DNA from: CAZOWL01 sp964583605
Lineage (GTDB): Bacteria; Pseudomonadota; Gammaproteobacteria; Chromatiales; Chromatiaceae
NCBI GenBank assembly: GCA_964583605.1
Contig: CAZOWL010000034.1
Coordinates: forward strand, 1-40,130
Length of the DNA: 40,130 nucleotides
Reading direction: 5' to 3'
The notes under the pieces were generated by a model. It was not told the origin of the DNA and made no database searches. It saw nothing but the letters and a program-made list of their open reading frames with translations. Positions 16,233 to 25,556 of this stretch are shown in pieces. Made by a program: the position numbers and the translations under genes. Numbering within the stretch: position 1 is the stretch's first letter; each line of letters begins with the position of its first letter.

Positions 16233-16970
16233 ATGCAGGACCTGATGGGACGGCACTGGCACCACCTCCCGGACGCGGAGATTGTCGATTTCCTCGATGC
16301 GGACCCCGCGCACGGTCTCGACCGGCTAGAGGCCGAGGAGCGGCAGCGGCGCTTCGGCCCCAACGCGCTCACCCCGCGCAAGGGCCGCGGGCCCCTGCTG
16401 CGCTTCCTGGACCAGTTCAATCAGGCCCTGGTCTACGTACTGCTGGGGCTCACCCTGGCCTTCGAGCCCAAGGAGCCTGGCCTCATGGACCGCCCACGGC
16501 GGCGCCCGGGGACACCCATCCTCAACGGGGTGCTCCTCCAGCGTATCCTGCTGGTGGGGCTGACGCTGCTCGCCGGGGCCTTCGGCCTCTTCGAATGGGC
16601 CCTGCACCACGGGGCCAGCGTCGAGCAGGCGCGGACCTTCGCGGTGAACGTCTTCGCCGTGGGGCAGGTCTTTTACCTGCTCAACTGCCGCTCCCTGCGC
16701 TGGTCCATGTTCCGCATCGGGGTCTTCAGCAACCCCTGGCTATGGGCCGGCATCAGTGCTATGGCCCTGGTTCAGCTCGCCTTTACCTACCTGCCCGTCA
16801 TGAACCGCCTGTTCCACAGCGAGCCTATCTCGGCTGGCTACTGGCTTGCGATCCTCGCGGTCGGGCTCGCCATCTACACCGTGCTGGGGCTGGAGAAGCT
16901 GATGCGGTCGAGGGGTGTCGGGGGCGGGGCCGTTGCCCGCCCCACTGGATCCAAGCTGGGTGGGCTGTGA
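16233..16970 (+). pseudogene. P-type cation ATPase with in-frame internal deletion
   Basis: Residues 1 to about 72 are the cation-ATPase N-terminal domain (WHHLPDAEIVDFLDADPAHG, RRFGPNALTPRKGRGPLLRFLDQFNQALVYVLLG). The rest, from LTLAFEPKEPGLMDRPRR on, is the C-terminal transmembrane domain of the same Ca2+/Mg2+-type P-ATPase family. Everything between is gone: the actuator domain, the DKTGT phosphorylation site, the nucleotide-binding domain and the membrane helices around them, normally some 500-600 residues. The join at about 16440-16455 keeps the reading frame, so a 245-residue protein could be made, but it cannot hydrolyse ATP. This looks like a recent deletion; a small membrane protein with a new role is possible but unsupported. 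Confidence 0.8.
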
Positions 16971-17327
16971 TCGCCAAGCCCGGATGGGGCGTTCTATTGG
17001 CATCTCCCCGGAAACCGTATAGGCAGGATCAGAAAGAGTTGCTCCATGGTGCCTGCGAGAGCCCTCGCGTCGAAGGTTCGGGTCGACCGGCGAACGCTGC
17101 GTACAGATCAAGAACGGCGCTCGGCCGGCCCTCGCTACGGCCGTATTCCCGGTAGTCGATGGTGAGGCCCTCCAGCTCGAGGCAATCGAGGATCGCGACA
17201 GATTCCAGCCGGTTCCTCTCCGCGCCGATGGCCGTAATCGCGCAAGGCTTGCTGCGGCGCACCGCTTCTCTGGTCGGGGTGAGTGAGCTAGTCTTGATGG
17301 CGGAAGATCGATCCTGGCGAGGCCCCG
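16971..17327. other. Interval without a recognised gene
   Basis: A minus-strand open frame at 17029-17262 (77 codons, GTG start) contains LESVAILDCLELEGLTIDY and YREYGRSEGRPSAVLDLY. It reads more protein-like than chance, but I recognise no family and see no ribosome binding site. It could be the tail of a decayed gene. No repeat, terminator or promoter is convincing in this stretch. Confidence 0.3.
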
Positions 17328-17873
17328 ATGGAAGCCCTGAAGCTCAAGACCCTCGATGACCTGTTGCTGGAGCCGGAGGAGCGTGTCGAGCTGATCGACG
17401 GCGAGATCATCAAGCGGCCGATGGCGCGCTCGGATCATGGGCTGGCCCAGACCAACACGATCGCCGAGCTGAGCCCGTTCACGCGAAGTACCGGGCCAGG
17501 CGGCTGGTGGATCATCAGCGGGGTCAGCGTCAGCTATGAACCACACCAGTGCCCGAGCCACGACATCGCCGGCTGGCGAAAGGAACGGATGCCGGAACGC
17601 CCGAGCGGGATCATCGACCTGTCGCCGGACTGGGTCTGCGAGATCCTCTCGCCCGGTCACGAGCGCAAGGACACGTTGAGGCTATTCGCGCTTCTGCAGC
17701 GCCACGGTGTTCCCTACTACTGGTTGATCTGGCCGGAGGATCGTGCGCTGATCGCCTATGCGCTCGAAGACGGCGCCTATCGTGTCGCGCGTATGCTGCT
17801 CGAGGAGAAGAAGGCGCGCATCCCCCCGTTCGACGAGGTCGAGCTGGACCTCGCTTACATCCTGGGTGGGTGA
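17328..17873 (+). CDS. Uma2-family (DUF820) restriction-endonuclease-like protein
   Basis: This 181-residue protein has the PD-(D/E)XK nuclease fold of the Uma2/DUF820 family, abundant in cyanobacteria and some proteobacteria; function is mostly unknown. Family landmarks are the opening ERVELIDGEIIKRPMA, the core Asp at the start of HDIAGWRKERMP, and the second core motif WVCEILSPGHERKDTLR, followed by GVPYYWLIWPEDRALIAY. The first half is poorly conserved around GGWWIISGVSV. It is a single gene on the plus strand beside a decayed ATPase and opposite a RibD-like gene. Multi-copy and mobile in many genomes. Confidence 0.85.
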   Translation: MEALKLKTLDDLLLEPEERVELIDGEIIKRPMARSDHGLAQTNTIAELSPFTRSTGPGGWWIISGVSVSYEPHQCPSHDIAGWRKERMPERPSGIIDLSPDWVCEILSPGHERKDTLRLFALLQRHGVPYYWLIWPEDRALIAYALEDGAYRVARMLLEEKKARIPPFDEVELDLAYILGG

Positions 17874-17905
17874 CCGGCAGTAGGACGGGCTGCGCGACGC
17901 CGTGG

Positions 17906-18907
17906 TCATAGCACACGTTCGAGGGGAACGCCGTCGTCTTCTCCCGCAGGCTCAGGGCTTGGTCCGGTCAGGTCGAGGTCGTAGAGCAGGTCCTCGCCCA
18001 TGCGGAACACGCTCGCTGCCGGGCGCCGGACGTCGGCGAGCCGGTCTGGGGCCGGCAGACGCAGCCCCGGCCGGCCGGTGCCGAGCAGGAAGGGGGCGAT
18101 CGTGATCTGGAGTCGGTTCAGCAGGCCGGCCTCGAAGAAGGCCGAGATCGTCGCGCCGCCGCCCTCGATGAACAGCCGTCGGATGCCGCGTAGAACGAGG
18201 GCCCGCAGCAATGCCGCCAGATCGAGCCGGCCTGACGAGTTCGGCACGGCGAGGACCTGCGCGCATCCCTGTCGCTCGCGCCCTGCCTGCACCAATGCCT
18301 CGTCGCAGCACAGTAGCGTCTCCGCGGCGGCGTCCGTGAAGACCCTGAGCCCGGCCGGGAGCCGCCGCCGGCGATCGAGGATGACCCGCGTCGGATTGGC
18401 GCCGGTGACCAGCCGAGTGGTGAGCCGTGGGTTGTCGTTGGCGGCCGTGTCGGTGCCCACCAGGACGGCGTCGCTCAGGGCGCGCATCCGGTGCAGGTGG
18501 CGAATGTTCTCGCGGCCGGTTACATAGCAGGAATCGCCGCTCTGGGTTGCGATGAAGCCATCGAGGCTCTGCCCGAGGTGTGCAACCACGTAGGGCCTCG
18601 ACGATTCGCCGCCCGCGGCAGGCGGCCCCGAGAATGGGAGGTAGAGGTCGAGCAGGACCTCGACCTCGGGAGCCCCCCGCCAACCATGCCTTTGCCAGCC
18701 GTGCCCCGGGCTCCAGCGCCAATCGCAGGAGCGGGTCTCGCTGCGGCTGATCGGTCGCAGGCGGCCCGCCGGATCCTGGTGCAAAGCCAGTGGCTGTTCC
18801 GGCTCGAATTCTGGTCCCCGAGTGATGTCCGCGAGCTGCCGAATGATCTGCCACGTCTGGTCAGGATCCGGGTAGGGCCTCGACGCTGACGGGATGGATG
18901 GCTCCAT
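17906..18907 (-). CDS. RibD C-terminal-domain (deaminase-reductase) protein
   Basis: The C-terminal two thirds of this 333-residue protein are a RibD-C, dihydrofolate-reductase-fold domain that reduces a pyrimidine or pterin sugar with NADPH. Visible features are RPYVVAHLGQSLDGFIA, HRMRALSDAVLVGTDTAANDNPRLTTRLV, NPTRVILDRRRRLP and RRLFIEGGGATISAFFEAGLLNRL, all typical. The N-terminal ~115 residues match no domain I know, and the zinc deaminase half of RibD is absent. The ATG at 18907 has CGGAG 6 nt upstream; a longer frame reaches 19051 with a low-complexity extension. It is divergent from opgH. Either a riboflavin or a pterin pathway would fit. Confidence 0.8.
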   Translation of the reverse strand: MEPSIPSASRPYPDPDQTWQIIRQLADITRGPEFEPEQPLALHQDPAGRLRPISRSETRSCDWRWSPGHGWQRHGWRGAPEVEVLLDLYLPFSGPPAAGGESSRPYVVAHLGQSLDGFIATQSGDSCYVTGRENIRHLHRMRALSDAVLVGTDTAANDNPRLTTRLVTGANPTRVILDRRRRLPAGLRVFTDAAAETLLCCDEALVQAGRERQGCAQVLAVPNSSGRLDLAALLRALVLRGIRRLFIEGGGATISAFFEAGLLNRLQITIAPFLLGTGRPGLRLPAPDRLADVRRPAASVFRMGEDLLYDLDLTGPSPEPAGEDDGVPLERVL

Positions 18908-19171
18908 GCTCGACTCCGGTTGTTGGCCTGCGCGGGGCGCAGCTGGCTTGCGCCGCGCTCCGGGCGCTTCGCTCACCCGGGCACTATCTCGCCTTTGCCC
19001 TCCGATGTCGACCCGAGCCGGGTCCTGGTGCCCCGGCGATGAGGTCGTCATGGGCCCACCACGGGCTGTTGATCAAAGCGCTGGCCAACGACCCCGCTTG
19101 CAGCGAGACGGAACGGTCCAGATATCTGCCCGGCGAACACAGCGTACATCCTCCCTGATGGAGCAGTAACC

Positions 19172-20992
19172 ATGACCGGCACGCCGCCCCCATTTACACT
19201 TATTGACTACGGACGACGCCGTTTCGTCTTGACCATCTTGGTGACGGCAACGGTGGTTGGGTGCCTGGCATTGGCGGCAGCGGTGTTGAGTGGCGACGGG
19301 CTCGACGCCTGGGACGCCGGCTTTCTTCTGTGCCTTGCCGTTACGCTGCCCTGGACGGCGATCGGCTTCTGGAACGCCGTCATCGGGCTCGCGCTGATGC
19401 GGATGAGGGGCGATCGAGCGATCGAGCGGCTCGGTGCGGCAGGGGAGGGCCAGGGTCCCATCAGTCTGCGCACGGGGATACTGAGCTGCATCCGCAACGA
19501 GGATGCCGCGGCGGTCGCCCGCAATCTCGACCAGATGATCGCCGCCCTGGCGGCGCTAGGCCAGGCGGAGCGGTTCGAGATCTGGCTCCTGAGTGACTCC
19601 GACCGGCCGGCATGCATTGAGCGGGAGGAGCAGTGCGTTGAGCGCCTCAGGCGGTGCTGGGCCGGCCGTGTCACCCTCGGGTATCGGCGGCGGCCCGAGA
19701 ACACCGAGTACAAGGCAGGGAATATCCGTGATTTCCTGCTCGGCGAGGGCGCCGGGCTCGATCTGGCGCTGGTGCTCGACGCCGATAGCCTGATGGGACC
19801 GGAGACGATCCTGTCCCTCGCGCGTGCGATGGAGCGCAATCCGCAGCTGGGAATCCTCCAGACGCTGCCGGTTGGCCTACCGAGCGACAGTACCTTTGCA
19901 CGCGTCTTTCAATTCGGCATGCGCCTCGGCATGCGCAGCTACACGCTCGGCAGTGCCTGGTGGCAGGGCGACTGCGGCCCTTACTGGGGACACAACGCCT
20001 TGATCCGGGTCGCGCCGCTGCGCGAGCATTGCGAGCTGCCGAGGTTGCCCGGGCGCCCGCCCCTGGGTGGCTGGGTCTTGAGCCACGATCAGGTGGAGGC
20101 CGCGCTGATGCGCCGTGCCGGCTTCGAGGTGCGGGTGCTGCCCATAGAGACCGACAGCTGGGAGCAGAATCCGGCGACCCTGATCGATTTCATCCGTCGT
20201 GATCTCCGTTGGTGCCAGGGCAATCTGCAGTACTTTCGGTTGCTGGGCCTACCCGGGCTGCGATTGGTGAGCCGAGTCCAGCTGGCGTTGGCCATCCTGA
20301 TGTTCCTCGGCTCGCCGGCCTGGGTGATGCTGATGCTGCTCGGCGTGCTTCGCGTGGGGCTGGCACCCGACCCGAGCGCGCTGGTCGACGCTGAGCTCGG
20401 GCTGGTGCTGTTCGCCGCAGTGATGGGTATGGTGCTCGCGCCCAAGCTCGCCACTGTTGCCGCGGTCTTACTCGACCCGCCGCGCCGGCAGGCCCTGGGC
20501 GGCGCGCCCCGTGCAGTGTTGAGCGCCGTGACCGAGCTGATCTTCTCCATGCTGTTGGCCCCTATCATGGCGATCGCCCATACGCGCTTTATGATCGGAC
20601 TGGCGTTCGGACGCGGCCTCACCTGGGAGCCCCAGCAGCGAGCGACCCATGGCCTGGAGGTCGGCGAGGCCATGATTCGACTCTGGCCGCAGACGCTGGT
20701 CGGTCTTGCCGGTTTCGCGTGGATGATCGCCTCCGGCACCCCGGTCTTCTGGCTCGGGCCTTTCTATCTCGGCGCGCTGCTGGCCGTTCCCCTTGCCCTC
20801 GCAACGGCTGATCCAGTCCCTGGCCGCCTGCTCACTCGGCTTGGCCTGTGGCGGATCCCCGAGGAGACGAGGCCGCCGGCGCTGCTGACGTCACTGGCTC
20901 TGCCTGCGCTGACGCTCTTGGAGAAGCCGCCCGGGCCAACTCCCGTCGCCGCGGCGATCAGCGAGCCAGCCGGCACGAGTCAGAGTTGGTAG
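19172..20992 (+). CDS. opgH: Osmoregulated periplasmic glucan glucosyltransferase OpgH
   Basis: OpgH is the inner-membrane family-2 glycosyltransferase that polymerises glucose from UDP-glucose into periplasmic glucans. Two N-terminal helices (about 18-40, 50-70) precede the cytoplasmic GT2 domain with SCIRNED, WLLSDSDRP, LVLDADSLM, the GDCGPYWGHNALIR segment, LSHDQVEAALMRR and RRDLRWCQGNLQY. A cluster of C-terminal membrane helices follows (about 365-390, 410-430, 440-555). At 606 residues it is a short form, lacking the long cytoplasmic N-terminus of E. coli OpgH (about 850). GGAG lies 8 nt before the ATG. The partner opgG is not in this window, which is unusual. Confidence 0.92.
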   Translation: MTGTPPPFTLIDYGRRRFVLTILVTATVVGCLALAAAVLSGDGLDAWDAGFLLCLAVTLPWTAIGFWNAVIGLALMRMRGDRAIERLGAAGEGQGPISLRTGILSCIRNEDAAAVARNLDQMIAALAALGQAERFEIWLLSDSDRPACIEREEQCVERLRRCWAGRVTLGYRRRPENTEYKAGNIRDFLLGEGAGLDLALVLDADSLMGPETILSLARAMERNPQLGILQTLPVGLPSDSTFARVFQFGMRLGMRSYTLGSAWWQGDCGPYWGHNALIRVAPLREHCELPRLPGRPPLGGWVLSHDQVEAALMRRAGFEVRVLPIETDSWEQNPATLIDFIRRDLRWCQGNLQYFRLLGLPGLRLVSRVQLALAILMFLGSPAWVMLMLLGVLRVGLAPDPSALVDAELGLVLFAAVMGMVLAPKLATVAAVLLDPPRRQALGGAPRAVLSAVTELIFSMLLAPIMAIAHTRFMIGLAFGRGLTWEPQQRATHGLEVGEAMIRLWPQTLVGLAGFAWMIASGTPVFWLGPFYLGALLAVPLALATADPVPGRLLTRLGLWRIPEETRPPALLTSLALPALTLLEKPPGPTPVAAAISEPAGTSQSW

Positions 20993-21196
20993 CCGGCCTG
21001 TCCCCAGGCGCTTGTCTGCGCCCGTGCTCCACCACGATCAGAGCTGGCCTGGTTGTGATCGCTTCAGGGAGAAGGCATTTTCCGACAAGCGCTGGCTGAC
21101 CCGAACCGCCTCGTAACCGATCGATCGCTGCAATGCGGCCGCTCGATCGACCAGCAGCCATTGACCAGAGCCCAACCACCATCCGAGGAGATCGTT

Positions 21197-21625
21197 ATGA
21201 CTCAGGCCAAGCTCGGCGATACCGTCAAGGTTCACTATACCGGGACCTTAGCTGACGGAACCAGGTTCGACTCTTCCCGAGACCGGGAGCCTCTGGAGGT
21301 CAAGCTCGGCGAAGGCGTGGTGCTGCCTGATTTCGAGGAGGCGTTACTCGGCATGACCGAGGGCGAGCACAAAACCGTCAGGATTCCCTGCGAAAACGCC
21401 TTCGGTGAGCATGATGCCGAGCTGAACCTCAACGTCCCACGTGAGAGTATCGGGACAGACGCCGATCTCGTCGTCGGCAGCGTCCTCCATGCTCGGGGAC
21501 CCAATGGCGAGACGGCGAGCTTCACCGTCATAGGCCTCGAAGAGGAAAGCGTCGTCGTGGACGGCAATCACCCGCTAGCTGGGCATGATCTGACCTTCGA
21601 GCTCGAGCTGGTGCAGATCGGGTGA
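21197..21625 (+). CDS. FKBP-type peptidyl-prolyl isomerase (SlyD/FkpB-like)
   Basis: This 142-residue cytoplasmic prolyl isomerase/chaperone is built from an FKBP half-domain (LGDTVKVHYTGTLADGTRFDSSRDREPLEVKLGEG), an inserted IF chaperone domain (about 70-120) and the closing FKBP strand with NHPLAGHDLTFELELV. This order is the SlyD/FkpB arrangement. The Cys/His-rich nickel-binding tail of SlyD is missing, so metal-chaperone function is unlikely. GAGGAG 6 nt before the ATG at 21197 settles the start. It appears monocistronic; a large minus-strand gene converges from the right. The 217-bp gap after it holds only a doubled GTGTACGC word near 21708-21725. Confidence 0.92.
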   Translation: MTQAKLGDTVKVHYTGTLADGTRFDSSRDREPLEVKLGEGVVLPDFEEALLGMTEGEHKTVRIPCENAFGEHDAELNLNVPRESIGTDADLVVGSVLHARGPNGETASFTVIGLEEESVVVDGNHPLAGHDLTFELELVQIG

Positions 21626-21842
21626 CTTAGGCGCCCGCTGGCACTCGCCGAACCCGTTTCCCCATGACGAAGCCGACCCCTCAAAGGTGCAGCCGCTCTG
21701 CGTATTCTGTGTACGCGGTGTACGCCTATCCACGTGGCTCTCCGCAGCGCGGTGACGTCGCGGTCAGGCACGACAGCAGACCAAGGGGCGACCGCTACCT
21801 GAGCACTGGTGCGGAATTCTCCAGGCCCTTCCTGCGCGGTGA

Positions 21843-24800
21843 TCAGCACTTGGCCGAATACCGCAGATCCAGTGTGTAGGGATGTTCGCCGGCCGGCTCG
21901 TCTGGCGGCGGGTCGATGATGCCGGGGGTGTGCCCCATTTGCCGGAATCGGGCGATGCGTCGGCTTTCTGCCTCGTAGGCATTGACGGGGAATGTCTCGT
22001 AGCTGCGCCCGCCGGGATGCGCGACATAGTAAGTGCAGCCACCGAGGCTGCAGCGGTTCCAGGTATCGACGACGTCGAAGACGAGCGGGTTGTGTGCCGG
22101 GATCGTCGGGTGCAGCCCCGATGGTGGGCTCCACGCCTTGAAGCGGACGCCAGCGACGAATTCGCCGCGGCGTCCCGTCGGGCGGAGGGGCACACGGCGG
22201 CCGTTGCAGGTGATGACGTGGCGGTCGCCGACCAGGCCGCTGGCCCGGACCTGTAGCCGCTCGACGGAGGAGTCGACGAAGCGCGCGGTGCCCTGGGCCG
22301 TGACCTCTTCGCCGAGCACAGGCCAAGGCTCGATCGCGGCGCGGATCTCGATCGCGACGCCGTTCTCCGTGACCAGGTCGCCATAATGCGGGAAGCGGAA
22401 CTCGAAGAAGGGCTCGTACCACGCGACCTCGAACGGGTAGCCGGCGCGGTTGAGGTCGCAGATGACGTCCTCGAAGTCTTCGCGCACGAAATGCGGCAGC
22501 AGGAACCGATCATGCAGCTCTGTGCCCCAGCGCACGGGCCGGCGTCGGTACGGCTCCTGCCAGAAGCGGGCGACGAGGGTGCGCAGAAGGAGCATCTGCG
22601 CCAGGCTCATGCGTGGATGCGGCGGCATCTCAAAGGCGCGGAGCTCGATGAGCCCCTGGCGGCCGGCGGCTGTGTGGGGTGCATAGAGCTTGTCGATGCA
22701 GAGCTCGGTGCGGTGGGTATTGCCTGAGACGTCGACGAGCAGGTTGCGCAGCAGCCGATCGACGAGCCAGGGCTGGGCCACCTCGCCACCCGGCATCTGC
22801 TGGAAGGCGATCTCCAGCTCGTAGAGGCTCGCGTCGCGGGCCTCGTCGACGCGCGGTGCCTGGCTGGTCGGGCCGACGAACAGGCCTGAGAAGAGGTAGG
22901 ACAGGCTGGGGTGGTGCTGCCAATAGGTCAGCAGGCTCTGGAGCAGGTCGGGCCGGCGGAGGAGCGGGCTGTCGGCCGGCGTTGGCCCGCCGAGGGTCAT
23001 GTGGTTGCCGCCGCCGGTGCCGGTGTGGCGGCCGTCGAGCAGGAACTTCTCGGTACCCAGGCGCGCGAGGCGGGCCTCCTCGTAGAGGATCTCGGTATCG
23101 CGGGTCAGCTCGTCCCAGCTGTGCGCCGGATGCATATTGACCTCGATGACCCCCGGGTCCGGGGTGACGGCGAGCTTGAGCAGGCGGTGATCGCGCGGTG
23201 GCTCGTAGCCCTCGATGAGCACGCGGACGTTCAAGGCCTCGGCGGTCGCCTCAATCGCCGCGATCAGCTCGAGCCAGTGCTCGAGGTGGGTCAGCGGCGG
23301 GAGGAAGAGGTAGAGGCGGCCGTCGCGCGGCTCGACGCAGAGCGCGGTGCGCACCAAGGCCGCGTCGGCGTCGGTTGCTGCGGCTTGGTGGCTGATCGGC
23401 TGTGGCGGCTCCTCCAGCGGGGCGATGCGATCGTAGCGTCGCGCCAGCTCGCCGGGGTGCTGGCCCTGCTCGCGCAGCGGCTGCGGTGTCGCCCGGGGGG
23501 TCGGCAGGTGCCCGTAGCGACGGGCGATCTCATCGAAGGGGGCAAGCTCGGCACGGGGCTCGAAGGGACTGCGCTCGGGTGCCTCGTCGCGCTCCGTTTC
23601 CGGGACGTAGGGCAGCGCATCGAGCGGTAGCCGCAGGCCCATAGGCGAGTCGCCCGGAACCAGGAACAGGTTGCCGCTGCGCGGGCTCCATCGGCCGCTC
23701 TCCCAGCCGCCCCCCGGATGGTCGCCCTGCCAGCGCAACGGCAGCACATAGCCGGCGATACGGTCGAGCCCCTGCTCGAAGAGACGGGCGAGGCGGGCGC
23801 GCTCCAGAGGGTCGTTGAGCTTGCTGTCGAGCGGGTTGACGTTGGCCGGTAGGCGTGCCTCGCGCCACAGGTAATAGAAGACGTCCTCGTAGGCGGGGAC
23901 CGTGAGCGCGGGGTTGAGACCGAGTCGCGCGGCCAGTTGGCGAATGAGCTCGCCCGCCTCGTCCGGGCCCAGTCCATCATCGTTCTGTTCGTCGCCGAGA
24001 CGTGTGCTATTGTGCCAGATCGGCTCGCCGTCCTTGCGCCAATAGCAGGACAGCGCCCAGCGCGGCAGCGGCTCGCCCGGATACCACTTGCCCTGGCCGC
24101 GATGCAGCACCCCGCCCGTGGCGAAGCGAGTCTTGAGCCGCTCGATCAGGTCCTCGGCGCGGTGTTTCTTCGTCGGCCCCAGCGCGGCCGTATTCCACTC
24201 GGCGCCGTCCACGTCGTCGATGGACACGAAGGTTGGCTCACCGCCCATCGTCAGGCGCACGTCATGGGTTGCGAGCTCGCTGTCGACCCGGTGACCGAGG
24301 TCGACGATCGCCCGCCACTGCTCGGCCGTGTAAGGCTTGGTGACCCGCGGGTCCTCGCGGACTCGTGACACCCGGTTGTGGAAATAGAGATCGGCCTCGC
24401 AGGGCTCGGTGGCGCCCGTGATCGGCGCGGCACTGACCGGGTCAGGCGTCCCGGCCAGCGGGATATGGCCTTCGCCGGCGAAGAGGCCGGAGGTGGGGTC
24501 GAGCCCGATCCAGCCGGCGCCGGGGACATAGACCTCGGCCCAGGCGTGCAGGTCGGTGAAGTCCCGCTCCGGGCCGCTTGGCCCATCGAGCGACTTCATG
24601 TCCGGCGTGAGCTGGACCAGATAGCCCGAGACGAAGCGTGCGGCAAGCCCCAGGTGGCGAAGGATCTGGACCAGGAGCCAGCCCGAGTCGCGACACGAGC
24701 CGCGGCCGGAGTTGAGCGTCTCCTCACAGCTCTGCACCCCTGCCTCCATGCGGATGACATAGGTGATGTCCTGCTGCAGCCTCCGGTTGAGGCCGACGAG

Positions 24801-25232
24801 GAAGTCGACCGTCCCTTGCTCGGAGCGGTCGAGGCCCTCCAGCCAGCCCATCAAGCGGGGGCCGCGCTCCTTGATCTCCAGGTACGGGATCAGCTCCTTC
24901 GCGAGCTGAGGCGCATAGCCGAAAGGAAAGTGTTGCGCCGATTCATCGAGGAAGAAGTCGAATGGGTTGATCGTGATCATCTCAGCGATGACATCGACCT
25001 CGATGCTCAGCGCCTTGGCGCGATTGGGAAAGACCAGCCGCGCCAGGTAGTTCCCAAAAGGGTCCTGCTGCCAGTTGAGGAAGTGCTCGCTGGGCGAGAC
25101 GCGCAGCGAATAGGAGTGGATCGGCGCGCGGCAATGGGGCGCGGGGCGCAGGCGCACGGTATGTGGCGAGAGAGCGACCGGTCGGTCGAAGCGGTATTCG
25201 GTCTTGTGATTGATGGCTACGTGTATCGACAT
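21843..25232 (-). CDS. Transglutaminase / DUF2126 putative amidoligase fusion protein
   Basis: This 1129-residue multidomain protein starts with a bacterial transglutaminase N-terminal domain (HKTEYRFDRPVALSPHTVRL, 9-28), followed by a papain-like transglutaminase core with an intact triad: Cys180 in NSGRGSCRDSGW, His229 in DLHAWAEVY and Asp245 in GLDPTSG. The rest (from about 290) is DUF2126, annotated by Pfam as a putative amidoligase; KLAVTPDPGVIEVNMHPA, GTGGGNHMTLGG and GLIELRAFEMPPHPRM are its conserved blocks. The ATG at 25232 has GGAGAAGG upstream and matches the family start. It is divergent from an ATP-grasp gene, the usual partner. Together they are predicted to make or cut amide bonds on an unidentified peptide. 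Confidence 0.9.
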   Translation of the reverse strand: MSIHVAINHKTEYRFDRPVALSPHTVRLRPAPHCRAPIHSYSLRVSPSEHFLNWQQDPFGNYLARLVFPNRAKALSIEVDVIAEMITINPFDFFLDESAQHFPFGYAPQLAKELIPYLEIKERGPRLMGWLEGLDRSEQGTVDFLVGLNRRLQQDITYVIRMEAGVQSCEETLNSGRGSCRDSGWLLVQILRHLGLAARFVSGYLVQLTPDMKSLDGPSGPERDFTDLHAWAEVYVPGAGWIGLDPTSGLFAGEGHIPLAGTPDPVSAAPITGATEPCEADLYFHNRVSRVREDPRVTKPYTAEQWRAIVDLGHRVDSELATHDVRLTMGGEPTFVSIDDVDGAEWNTAALGPTKKHRAEDLIERLKTRFATGGVLHRGQGKWYPGEPLPRWALSCYWRKDGEPIWHNSTRLGDEQNDDGLGPDEAGELIRQLAARLGLNPALTVPAYEDVFYYLWREARLPANVNPLDSKLNDPLERARLARLFEQGLDRIAGYVLPLRWQGDHPGGGWESGRWSPRSGNLFLVPGDSPMGLRLPLDALPYVPETERDEAPERSPFEPRAELAPFDEIARRYGHLPTPRATPQPLREQGQHPGELARRYDRIAPLEEPPQPISHQAAATDADAALVRTALCVEPRDGRLYLFLPPLTHLEHWLELIAAIEATAEALNVRVLIEGYEPPRDHRLLKLAVTPDPGVIEVNMHPAHSWDELTRDTEILYEEARLARLGTEKFLLDGRHTGTGGGNHMTLGGPTPADSPLLRRPDLLQSLLTYWQHHPSLSYLFSGLFVGPTSQAPRVDEARDASLYELEIAFQQMPGGEVAQPWLVDRLLRNLLVDVSGNTHRTELCIDKLYAPHTAAGRQGLIELRAFEMPPHPRMSLAQMLLLRTLVARFWQEPYRRRPVRWGTELHDRFLLPHFVREDFEDVICDLNRAGYPFEVAWYEPFFEFRFPHYGDLVTENGVAIEIRAAIEPWPVLGEEVTAQGTARFVDSSVERLQVRASGLVGDRHVITCNGRRVPLRPTGRRGEFVAGVRFKAWSPPSGLHPTIPAHNPLVFDVVDTWNRCSLGGCTYYVAHPGGRSYETFPVNAYEAESRRIARFRQMGHTPGIIDPPPDEPAGEHPYTLDLRYSAKC

Positions 25233-25556
25233 GGTCGGCCTTCTCCGATGGGCCTGCGGCGAATCCCGCACCGTTCGTGGATCCCCGCCATTGTCGGCCG
25301 CGGACACCGAAAAAGGAATGGCCCGTGGCGGGATTTGGCGTGACGCTCGCTCGGGTCGAGTCGGCTCAAGGGCGGATCGCGGTCTCCGTTGGCGCCGATC
25401 GTGGTGCTCGGGTTGTGCACCAAAACGGTTCGAAATTGTGACTGAATGCTCAGCGTTGAGGCCGTTAGGGGGATGGATCGCCGGGAGCATTCGATAAATC
25501 AGCAGATAAGAATTCGGCTCTAAATTTGCCTGTTCGCTGCAAATGGTGCCCAGCCG
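25233..25556. other. Divergent intergenic region of the ATP-grasp/transglutaminase pair
   Basis: These 324 bp hold the 5' ends of both genes and should contain both promoters. I see no clean -35/-10 pair. The right-hand end (25495-25545) is relatively AT-rich. A GCACCA at about 25417 and a TGGTGC at about 25544 are half-site-like but too far apart to call an operator. Confidence 0.35.

Noticed and set aside
25412..25550. NtrC-like site (GCACCA and TGGTGC) between the transglutaminase and ATP-grasp genes
   Set aside because: The half-sites are about 120 bp apart instead of a few bases, so they do not form one operator.
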